Under the pieces are notes generated by a model, which saw only the letters and a list, made by a program, of their open reading frames with translations, did no database searches and had not been told where the DNA came from. A DNA stretch of 47,807 nt from Rhodosorus marinus (taxonomy: Eukaryota > Rhodophyta > Stylonematophyceae > Stylonematales > Stylonemataceae), in assembly GCA_029953675.1 (NCBI GenBank), contig JAMWBK010000014.1, positions 1 through 47,807 of the forward strand, read 5' to 3'. The position numbers were made by a program, and so were the translations under genes. Below, one piece after another: positions 39,874 through 47,807 of the stretch (position 1 is the first letter of the stretch; each line of letters starts with the position of its first letter).

Positions 39874-40103
39874 GTGGCGAGCCAATCAAAGGTGAATAAG
39901 GAATCTGTCGACGCGTTAGGGAACTCTCCCAGGGGGTTTGGTAGTTCCGTTCTACCCTTGGCACTATCGTGATTGCACTAATTCCTAACGAACTCCCTAG
40001 TGGCGAGCCAATCAAAGGTGAATGAGAATCTATCGATGCGTTTTGGAACCCTCCCAGGGAGTTAGTTTGGTGGTTTCGTTCTACCCTTGGTACTATCGTG
40101 AAG
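39874..40103 (+). repeat. 126-bp direct tandem repeat (two diverged units)
   Basis: gtggcgagccaatcaaaggtgaat at 39874 and 40000; cccaggg..gtttggt.gttccgttctacccttgg.actatcgtga in both. Each unit carries an aatcaaag box. No coding signal. Confidence 0.9.
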
Positions 40104-40199
40104 TTGAAGCAGAAGCAGGCATTGTCTATGCCGGTATTGTCAATGCAGTGGAAGGAGTTGTCCAAAAACCCCTCGGGTTTTTGACTCCCACAGGGAGGC

Positions 40200-40345
40200 G
40201 TACCCCATAGAAATACGAGTGCCAAAAAGTGTCAAAAAGTGTAAAAGGTGCAAAAGTGTAGAAAGTGTAAAAAAGTGTAAAAGGTGCAAACATTATAAAC
40301 TGAGCAAAATGCTTTAAGAAAAGCTCAGAAAACCACTCGTCTGTA
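40200..40345 (-). repeat. Dispersed repeat 'CTCTCAACCCTCTATA' family (copy 2)
   Basis: On the minus strand, gtggttttctgagcttttcttaaagcattttgctcag is followed by a (ttttacactt)-type run, matching 5750-5860. It is flanked on the right by non-repeat sequence to 40497. Confidence 0.6.
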
Positions 40346-40497
40346 GCAGGTTCAGCGCGAGAGTCTGAGGACAATGACCTACACGAACTACATGAGGTCT
40401 CGCGCTCTTGGGAACCCTGAATATCTTATCTATTCTGAACAGGGTTTTGGAGTGTTTTTGGGATAATGTCTGTACATAAATGGATGATTCTAGGGTC

Positions 40498-40501
40498 AGT
40501 C
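40498..40501 (+). repeat. Gypsy-2 target-site duplication, left
   Basis: AGTC, repeated at 45173-45176 just outside the 3' LTR. Confidence 0.7.
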
Positions 40502-40776
40502 TGAAGGAACCAAGTGACAGCCTGTCTCCAAAATGAAGAACCTTAACTGATTAGATTTAGGAAACGTTTTGGCATTTGCTCAGCCGATGAAAAGGGTATA
40601 AAAATACCGTAGATACGACTTCTATATTGGTTTAGAGGGAGAGCTGGAAGGACACAACACGGTTCAATGGGGGAATAGATTTAACGCTTGTAGTCTAGAG
40701 CTAGACTAATTAATGGAACGAGCTTTATTCCTTTGAGAAAAGAAAGTGTGGTGGTATTTGGACCTAGGGTCCAATA
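40502..40776 (+). repeat. Gypsy-2 5' LTR
   Basis: 275 bp, TGAAGGAACCAAGTGACAGCC...CCAATA. TATAAAAAT at 40597. It matches the 3' LTR throughout but with clear substitutions and indels, so the insertion is old. Confidence 0.9.
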
Positions 40777-40777
40777 G

Positions 40778-40794
40778 TTTGGTCTCATAGCGAG
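40778..40794 (+). promoter_or_regulatory. Gypsy-2 primer-binding site
   Basis: TTTGGTCTCATAGCGAG, 1 nt after the LTR. It shares its first 11 bases with Gypsy-1. Confidence 0.7.
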
Positions 40795-40899
40795 TGTAGC
40801 GATTGCTGAGTGCCCTGTTTGGAAAAGAGCAATGGAGCAGAACCCCGCGCTCACTCAGGTTCTTCTGGCGATTGGACGAGTCCTAGACAGGTAAGAACA

Positions 40900-41420
40900 G
40901 GCGGCGACGAATGACCCGGGCCTTTCTATCACGACAAGACCGGTCGAGACCCTTGCTGAAACTTTACCCTGAGTTCACTGGTGAAGGGACAGGAACGTTG
41001 AGGACTACATTGCTGAATTCAACCATGTCATCAAAGCCTACAAAGTTCCCGAGGGCAAGGGAGCTTCAAGAGTCCACCCGTGGGCTGACAAGGTGAGCAG
41101 CTGCTTGGTTCTCTCGTCTGGAAGACGATAGGAAGAACGACTGGCATACCCTGCAAATCGCATTCAGGGAAAAGTATGCCGCCCAAACCGTACGTGAGCG
41201 TTAGCAAATAGGATAACTAGTATGGAGTCTCGCGAGGGGCGAACGATCCGCGAATATGTAAATACGTTTGAACGAACCCTCGATGAACTTCTTAAGTATG
41301 TTCTGGATTGCATTAAAATCTGACATGCAATCCCAGATGTTATGATAGTGGCGATCTTCTTGAAAGGGCTGACACCACCCGCCCAGAGTCTACGTAGCGT
41401 CGACTAGACCTGCTACTATC
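40900..41420 (+). pseudogene. Gypsy-2 Gag remnant
   Basis: Fragments in several frames: DYIAEFNHVIKAYKV, NDWHTLQIAFREKYAAQTV, REGRTIREYVNTFERTLDEL, VAIFLKGLTPPAQSLRSV. They follow the order of a retrotrans_gag domain. Multiple stops and frameshifts. No zinc knuckle found. Confidence 0.7.
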
Positions 41421-41627
41421 GAAGACACAATATACGCGGCCCTGACAATTCCTGACGAAAAATTCCTAGGAAAATTCCAGGAAAGTTGGAGGACCAAGCC
41501 ACGAAGCTCGAAGCACCGTTCAGCAACAACCAGATTCACCGAGATTCCCGCATCTGGTGATACAGAACGGTGAGGAGCCAGACCAGAATGAGGTTCCCGG
41601 AAATCAAACAGTAGTAAGAGATCGACC

Positions 41628-42158
41628 GTGGCAACAGTGCGGGCCAGCTCTTCCGAACATGTGGAAGACGCCGCCATTGCACAAGTGATTTCGGAGTACG
41701 AGACGTACTCGCAAGGCCTTCAAGACAGTGCAATCCGACAGCTTCGACTACATGCACGAATAGCAGGACAACAGGTGGAAGCCCTGGTCGACGCAGGAGC
41801 AATGGTCAATCTCCTCGACCCCACTGTACAGCAAGAAGCGGGGTTGAACGAGGAAACCAAGCGGAAGAGATTATCGTCCGTATTCGGGGACGACCGCGAA
41901 GTTTCCGTGGTAAACGCTGTGAAGATCGAATGCCACCCGAAGTGGGCGAGCACGACGTGTTTCCACATTACGCCACTGGGTGGGGCGAGGGCGATCTTGG
42001 GATTGCCGTGGCTAACAGCGAACCAGGCGGTGGTACATGCAGCACCACGAATGGAAAGCGTCTACACCCCGGACGTAGGTGATCTAGTCCTACGCTGCAA
42101 CAACGGGGTGAAAAACGTGGAGGACTACGCACAAGTCGCACTAGTTGGGCAAAAATAG
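41628..42158 (+). pseudogene. Gypsy-2 aspartic protease
   Basis: 176 open codons. AGQQVEALVDAGAMVNLLDP is the active-site region, but the usual D-S/T-G is DAG, so it is probably inactive or atypical. ARAILGLPWLTANQAVV is the second conserved block (ILGxPWL). It follows Gag directly and ends at a TAG before RT. Confidence 0.8.
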
Positions 42159-42215
42159 CTCACGAAGCGACGACTCCCTGGCATTCTTCAGGTACGAAAC
42201 TGGATCAGGAAATGC

Positions 42216-43138
42216 GTGAAGCGTATCCAGATGTCATCCAAAAAATTGGTGGGGTTGCCACCGCGAAGGGAGGTAGAAGCCGAGCTAGGCACGGGAGATG
42301 CTGAGCCAGTGTTTCGGAGTCCATATAGACTCTCTGGCTCGAGAGGAAAGAACTATCAAGCCAGCTGGATGAGCTACTTCGGCTTGGTTTCATCCAACCA
42401 TTGGAGAGCTCGGTGGCGCACCTGTTTTCTTCGTGAAGAAGAAAACCGGGGAACTCCGGCTGTGCGTGGACTGCCGAGGACTGAACCGGGTTACCAAGCG
42501 ATTAAGCTATCCGTTACCGAGAATTGACGACCTAGTCGACCAATTAGGAGAGGGCGGAGTCTTCTCCAAGCTCAACCTACGAAGTGGCTACCACCAGCTG
42601 AGTATATCGGAAAAGGAATGTGCCGAAGACGGCTTTCGTCTCGGAGTTCGGACACTTTGAGTGCAGGGTGGCACCATTTGGACTGACATCTCTACCCGCT
42701 TACTTCAGTAAGCTGCTGACAGAGATACTCCGGAAGTGGATGGGAAAGTATGTCGTAGTCTATTTAGATGACATACTGATAAATTCGCCAGATGAAGAAA
42801 GTCGTCGACATGACGTTCGTAACGTGATGAGCGGACTACAGAGGGCAATGCTCATTGTGCACCCAGAGAAATCGTCTTTTGGGATGACGGAGGTGGAATA
42901 TCTAGGCTTCAAGATCTCAGAAGGCACCATCTGCATCGACAACGCCAAGGTAGCTGCCGTGAGGAAACTCAAACTTCCGAGTACGATAAAAGGGGTAAGG
43001 TCCATTATGGGGTTGATCGCTTACTTTCGTCGCTTTATCCGCGATTTCTCAAGTATAGCAGCACCGTTAACGGACCTCCTGAAACAAGGACGCCCCTTCT
43101 TGATGACGCCGACGCCGTATCAGCCTTCCAGAACCTGA
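42216..43138 (+). pseudogene. Gypsy-2 reverse transcriptase (two frameshifts)
   Basis: [34 protein letters not shown], then a frame change at ~42620; [19 protein letters not shown], catalytic VVYLDDILI, VEYLGFKISEG, and the thumb GVRSIMGLIAYFRRFIRDFS. All the Ty3/Gypsy RT blocks are present in order. Confidence 0.9.
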
Positions 43139-43189
43139 GGATGCTAGTGACGTCGGGACCGGTGCTAGCCTACCGCACCTAGACGGTCA

Positions 43190-43602
43190 AAACTATGAAG
43201 TGACTACGGACGCGTCAGGCATAGGCATTGGCTGTATGCTAACCCAACCAGGCGATAGTGTTCGAATCGAGCAAACTCACTGGAGCAGAGCGGAGATACA
43301 GTACCCACGAACGAGAAATGTTTGCGGTGGTATGCCGTGTTGAAAGGTGGCGACACTACGTCGGGGGGACTAAATTCGCCACCTTCGTAGACAACAGCGT
43401 TCTCACCTATCTCCAGACGATGTGCAACCCGTGGAGGAGGATGACGCGGTACTTCGAGAAAACAGCCAAGTTTGACTATGAAATCAAACACTTACCCGGC
43501 CGAATGAACTTCGTAGCAGATGCCCTATCGAGACAAGATATGGGAGAAGATCTCGAGGTGGGCAGTAGTCACGACGGAGTGTTGGTTGAAGGATTATGCT
43601 AG
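43190..43602 (+). pseudogene. Gypsy-2 RNase H
   Basis: VTTDASGIGIGCML, YSTHEREMFAVV, FVDNSVLTYL, FVADALSRQ: the four conserved RNase H blocks of Ty3/Gypsy, with a frame change near 43260. Confidence 0.85.
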
Positions 43603-44831
43603 CCAAAGACAAGAATTCAACAAGTTGCCTGAGGCAGAGAATAGATTGGTCCAAGAGGAAACGGAAGGAGTCGTCCCGGACGAAGCAACCGGAATCCTGT
43701 ATTGGGAAGCTGAGGGAATACGTACCCACTGGCTAGCGCCGGAGGATCACAACGATCTACTGGCGGACGCCCATAAAGCACTAGGACATCGGTCCGCCCG
43801 CGCGCTATACGAACAGCTGAGGTCCCGATGTTACTGGAGAACCTTGAGGAAAGAGGCGGGAAGCAGTCCGAAAGTGTGCGGGTGATAAACTGCACCAGAT
43901 ACCGGCTCCCCAAAGGAGGTTGGCGCCAAAACACCCACTGCCGACGGAGGCCTTGTTTTTTAGGTGGCATATCGACTTCATATGGCGATTGCCGACGACG
44001 CCACGAGGGAACAGATGGATTCCCATAGCTGTGGAAAGCCTCAGTCGCTGGAGCCTAGTGAGGGTATTGTCTGAGGCAACCAAAGAGAACGTCGCGAAGT
44101 TCATTTATGAGGAAATAGTCTCAACGTATGGAGCCCCGGTCCAGATAATGTCAGATCGTGGAGCTCAGTTCCGATCGGCGGTACTGGCGGAATACCTGAA
44201 GTTGTTGCCAACCAAGCAAGTATTCACGTCCGCCTATCACCCACGGACTAACGCGACAGCCGAACGCTGGAATCGTACTTTCCAGGAAATCCTGGCGCAG
44301 TACACAGGAGGCATGGTTCGTAGGTGGGACCAGTTCGTTCCCCAAGCGAATGCTGCTATGCGTCTGACAGTCAATCGTAGCACAGCAAAGACCCCTTTCG
44401 AACTACTCTACGGAATTCCTGCGCGGATACCGGGTATAGATCACGCACCTCTTCTGTTCGATGCGAGCGAAGAGAATACGGCGGTTCGAGCTCGAGTTGA
44501 GGAGTTAACGGGCCCAGGGCGTATACGCGAGGCGGAAAACCTCAGCGTAGAGGATGCGAAGACACAAAACGCCAGTACTATAATGCGCTGGTTACCCTGA
44601 CCCGTTAGTAGTTGGTACCTGGGTGCTGGTGAGAACGAAACGAAAACGATGGGTCAGTCCCGATTTTTCGGACCCTTTAAGGTGACCGAGGTGATGATCT
44701 TCGACACTTACAGACTGGAAGATCCAAAAGGCAAGCGAGAGCCTACCCTTGTTCACCGAGACCGACTACGCCGAGAACTACGGAGGGCGATGTTGCGAAG
44801 TGGTGGACCCCGCCTGCACGCCGAGAGTTAG
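43603..44831 (+). pseudogene. Gypsy-2 integrase
   Basis: Zinc-finger region HKALGHRSARALYEQLRSRCYW; core HIDFIWRLP (D), MSDRGAQFRSAV (D), TSAYHPRTNATAERWNRTF (E). The C-terminal module GQSRFFGPFKVTEV...LVHRDRLRREL matches the GPY/F-like end (44649-44831). Two or three frame changes, including one near 43880. Confidence 0.85.
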
Positions 44832-44887
44832 CAGAATTAGTGGGCGATGAACTCAAGGATTCACCGACTACGCAGGGCCAGTAAGTG

Positions 44888-44902
44888 GGAGAACAGGGGG
44901 GT
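44888..44902 (+). promoter_or_regulatory. Gypsy-2 polypurine tract
   Basis: ggagaacaggggggt directly before the 3' LTR; the expected plus-strand priming site. Confidence 0.75.
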
Positions 44903-44903
44903 A

Positions 44904-45172
44904 TGAAAGAACCAAGTGACAGCCTGTATCTAAATGAAGAACTTTCTAGAAGCTAAACTGATTAGATTTAGCATTTGCTGGGCCGGAGAAACTGGTCGAT
45001 AAATACCGTAGATACGACTTCTTTATTGGTTAGAGAAAGAGAAGAGAGGACACAACAAGGTTAAATGGGGAATAGATTTAACAAGTGTCGTCTAGAGCTA
45101 GACTAATTAAAGGAAGGAAGTTCATTCCTTTGAGAAAAGAAAGTGTTGTGATATTGGGCATGGGGCCAAATA
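44904..45172 (+). repeat. Gypsy-2 3' LTR
   Basis: 269 bp, TGAAAGAACCAAGTGACAGCC...CCAAATA, followed by AGTC (target duplication). The TATA box of the 5' LTR is altered to gataaatacc here. Confidence 0.9.
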
Positions 45173-45176
45173 AGTC

Positions 45177-45599
45177 GACCTTAGATGCAGTGATAAAAAG
45201 CCTAGAAAAAGAGCAAAAGAGTGTTGCAAGTGATAAAAAGTGATAGAAAGCGACAAAAAGCGATAAAAATGGATAAAAATGTAAAATTCTGAATCGGATA
45301 CAACACAAAATTGGAGTCCCCGCCCCTTGCAAAAACCTCTATTGATATCTTTCCGAGATCTCCACTCGCTTACTCCCCCCTGAACTACCCCTTTCAGCTC
45401 CCCAATTCTCATCAGAATTGTCGATCAGTTTTCTACTCATTCGATTCAATCAGGTTTTTTGTTCTTATGGAAACTATTCGGTTCCCTGGTAACACGCGCA
45501 ACAAGGTAACGAGAAAACATTTGTTTTTCAATACGAGGAGAACAGGGGAGAATTGAATGTTAGCCAGAATGCGACTGATGTGTACTTATCAAATGCTCA
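45177..45599. other. Intergenic with gataaaaa-type simple repeat
   Basis: 45185-45290 is an A-rich irregular (gtgataaaaa/gcgacaaaaa)n run, similar in style to 40210-40290. No gene recognised. Confidence 0.5.
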
Positions 45600-45800
45600 C
45601 CTGATGCTGCACGTATTTGACCGACTTCTCGTACAGAGGGGGGGGGAAGGGTCTTCCCGCGAGCGAGCTCGCTGCTGTGTCTTTGGGGCCGTATTTGCCC
45701 TGAGTAGCTTACGACCGTCCCAGGCTTTCCCCACTCACGCCGACGGATTTTTGAGATATGTACTTGTCTTTGACGCACTTGTACCTGGTGTACAATAGCC
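45600..45800 (+). mobile_element. Degenerate LINE family A ORF2 fragment
   Basis: Plus-strand FDRLLVQ...SSRERARCC and QAFPTHADGFLRYVL align with the family A YGRLLAQMVSSSRARAR...PAFPPLTLSDFEVRTSL block. Highly diverged, no tail. Confidence 0.55.
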
Positions 45801-45917
45801 GGCTTGCCCTATAGCGCAGGGTTCGCCATACCTTTTGTGCCAAGCGTAAAAACCTGCTCAGAGTAGAAAAGATATTCAGGGGTTTTCAAAGCGTGGGAAC
45901 TTCTTGTAGTTGAAATA

Positions 45918-46002
45918 ATTTGTTTAGTCGGAGACTGAAAGAAACAACCCTGAGGGGAAAACATAGACTATATGCGGCGAAGGTCGCGCGTCTCCGACAT
46001 CG
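45918..46002 (-). mobile_element. LINE family A (divergent subfamily) short tail
   Basis: tttagtcggagactgaaagaaacaaccctgaggggaaaacatagactatatgcggcgaaggtcgcgcgtctccgacatc. Immediately followed by a main-subfamily copy in the same orientation. Confidence 0.75.
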
Positions 46003-46337
46003 ACGAATGGTTTAATCGGAGGCTGAAAGAAAAAACCCCGAGGGGAAAAAAAGACTAAGTGCGGCGAAGAACTCGCGCCTCCAACATCAAAGCGGCATTC
46101 ATGCGCCACAGCAGGAAACTTAAGCGGGGAAACAACGATTGACGACGGTCAGGGCGTTCGCGGAACAACTCCCGAAGCCAGCGAGAACCAACAGAGTCCA
46201 TGAACCCAAAGCACTCAATGATCAGGGGTACCAAGCGATGTGCTAGTGCCGAAGCACGAACACCAGGGGAAGACAAAGCCCCCGCGTATTTGATCTGCTT
46301 TGCGGCGTCTCATACTGGCGGCGGCAGATCCACGGCG
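46003..46337 (-). mobile_element. LINE family A, 3' fragment
   Basis: Complete 3' end with intact C-terminal codons. Breaks at cagatccacggcgc, 20 bp beyond the internal ATG breakpoint seen at 5700 and 14678. Confidence 0.85.
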
Positions 46338-46344
46338 CACCACC

Positions 46345-47035
46345 ACCAACCACCAAAGCATGCGTTTATATGCCAAGCAGCAAGAAACTTAAACGGGGTA
46401 AACAACGAGAACAGACGGTCACCTGAACAATTCCCAGGAAACCAAAGAGAACCAACGGAATCCATAAACCCAAAGCACTCAATTACCAGAGGTCCAGGCG
46501 CGGATAAGCTAGAGCCGAAGGACGGAAAATGCATGGCGAAGAAGAAAGCCCCCGCATATCTCAACTCAGAGTGGGAAAAAAGACTAAGAGAGCGCGAAGA
46601 TCGCGCCCTTCCAACATCAAAGCATCGTTCATACGCCACAGCAAGAAACTTTAAACGGGTAAAACAACGAGGACAGATGGTCAGGGGCGTTCGCGGAACA
46701 ATTCCCCGAAGCCAACGAGAACCAACGGAATCCATAAACCCAAAGCACTCATTGACCAGTGGTACCAGGCGATGAGCTAGAGCCGAAAGGACGAGATGCA
46801 TTTGGGAGAGAGGCAAGGCCCCCGCATACTTCAACTCTTTGCGACGTCTCATACTGGCAGCGGCAAATCGACGGCGCTCTTTCGCAGCCGGCAAAATAAA
46901 CCACTCAGCCTGAGGGACTAGGAACAGCAAGATCAACGTACGTCCTACGACGGCTATCACCACACGGGTGATCCACGAGATCTCAGCCACTCCGGCGCTC
47001 ATCATTTTTGGTAGTCTGCGAACCAGGCCGGGGAT
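46345..47035 (-). mobile_element. LINE family A (divergent subfamily), two stacked fragments
   Basis: 46345-46566 and 46567-47035 both carry the C-terminal region (NECFGFMDSVGS-like codons) of the subfamily seen at 5409. The second extends to the RLE (tacgtcctacgacgg). Numerous indels. Four family A fragments are thus stacked in one orientation from 45918 to 47035. Confidence 0.8.
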
Positions 47036-47067
47036 GTTGCTGCGCAGGTCATTGTCCTCACACCCCA

Positions 47068-47150
47068 GCTCTCAACCCTCTATAAGCAGTGGTTTCTAAG
47101 CTTTTCTTAGAACACTTTTGCTGAGTTCATCGAGTTTTACACTTTCTAAC
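47068..47150 (+). repeat. Dispersed repeat 'CTCTCAACCCTCTATA' (copy 3)
   Basis: agctctcaaccctctataagcagtggtttctaagcttttcttagaacacttttgctgagttcatcg matches 5733-5795. Here, as at 5735, it lies just beyond the 5' side of a divergent-subfamily LINE A fragment. Confidence 0.65.
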
Positions 47151-47299
47151 ACTAATTTACGCATTGTTGTACACTCGTGTTGTTTTATGTGGTACCTCTC
47201 CAAGTGGGAATGCCGCCTCCTTGCTTTGTCCACTCAGGGATGAAGATACCACTGATTTTTTTAGGCGCCCGCCTGCTTGCCGACTTGCCCTGCTGTGAA

Positions 47300-47795
47300 T
47301 GTGCTGTGAAAAATGGCTTCGTGACTCGCAGACATACGAGGATCCCCCTGATGGGATGCCACAAAAGCCGCTGATGAGGGTCTCCTGTCGATTTTGGCAC
47401 GTCTTCCACAGGGCAAGAGCCCAGGGACCCAGTGCAATGCGCGCGGAACATCTCCAAGGCGCCAATCAACAGACGCAAGTGGCTTTGATCCGCGTACTGC
47501 GACAACTAGCGACAGCTCCCGAGGAGCTTCCCCTCCGCTGGCGCGTTCCCCGCGTAGCAGCAGACTACTACCATTCGCGAAGCCACGGAAGGACTCGGCT
47601 CCCCAGGAAAACCCAGGCGTTCGGCCCATCGGCGTCCCTGAAGCTCTACGAAAAAGTGGCGACTCAATGGACCCTTCGCGCGGTGATCATTATGGGTGCC
47701 ACGCTCCTGGTGCCATTACAACTAGGGGATCGGAGTCAGTGGCGGATGCGAACGCTCACGTCACGCGATCCAGGCCCATCTGTCATGTGAACTAG
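47300..47795 (+). pseudogene. LINE of a third family: RT entry region (window edge)
   Basis: Frame-mixed RLPQGKSPG, SAMRAEHLQ, LPFAKPRKDSAP and GVRPIGVPEALRK correspond to the RSPGPSGLRVEYL and AIRPIGLVEVVRK blocks of family A, but are clearly a different lineage. Frameshifts near 47430 and 47540. It continues beyond the window. Confidence 0.65.
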
Positions 47796-47807
47796 ACGCG
47801 GTGGTGC

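Overview
This is a eukaryotic nuclear window, not a bacterial one. It contains short spliceosomal introns (GTRAGN...YAG, 53-178 nt), secreted proteins with signal peptides, Ty3/Gypsy and Copia retrotransposons, and many copies of non-LTR retrotransposons (LINEs) whose C-terminus carries a restriction-like endonuclease (RLE). My best guess is a red alga, perhaps a florideophyte such as Chondrus. The main reason is a Hedgehog-type Hint (Hog) domain in a secreted protein, together with compact genes set in retroelement-rich DNA. No ribosomal or organellar marker is present, so the taxon is an inference.

Most of the window is a retroelement graveyard. LINE family A has one nearly full-length copy (731-5166, minus), a large 3' half (17723-20288, minus), a 5' half (27138-29547, minus), a complementary 3' half (31054-33505, plus), a divergent 5' part (25352-26808, plus) and many 5'-truncated 3' ends. 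From these copies the element can be read as about 4.8 kb: a short 5'UTR, ORF1 (~430 aa), ORF2 (~1,050 aa: reverse transcriptase, CCHC finger, RLE), a 3' hairpin plus pyrimidine tract, and a tail of TTCG/TTCA repeats. LINE family B (6610-7082, 11949-13770, 15266-15870, 24570-24832) is related, has a different tail, and forms tandem arrays of 3' ends. A third LINE type enters at the right edge (47300-47795). Gypsy-1 (26809-35915, minus) is broken up by LINE sequence. Gypsy-2 (40502-45172, plus) has both LTRs and a 4-bp target duplication, but its genes are decayed.

Host genes sit between the transposons. (1) 7453-9199 (minus) is a secreted chymotrypsin-fold serine protease fused through a 100-nt intron to a Hog-like Hint domain. 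(2) 16034-16953 (minus) is a two-exon secreted protein with a Cys-rich N-terminal domain and RTX-like Asp/Gly repeats. (3) 36892-38739 (minus) is a multi-exon secreted protein whose N-terminal domain is paralogous to gene 2, followed by a string of six-cysteine modules, each encoded by its own phase-0 exon. (4) 20921-23687 (plus) is a decayed kinase C-lobe joined in frame to 14-15 ankyrin-like repeats of 42-44 residues. (5) 11401-11652 (minus) is a small secreted protein.

Genes 1-3 give the impression of a modular extracellular protein repertoire built by exon shuffling. The LINE families, with recurrent 5' truncation points, tandem tail arrays and very short insertions, are the other notable biology here.
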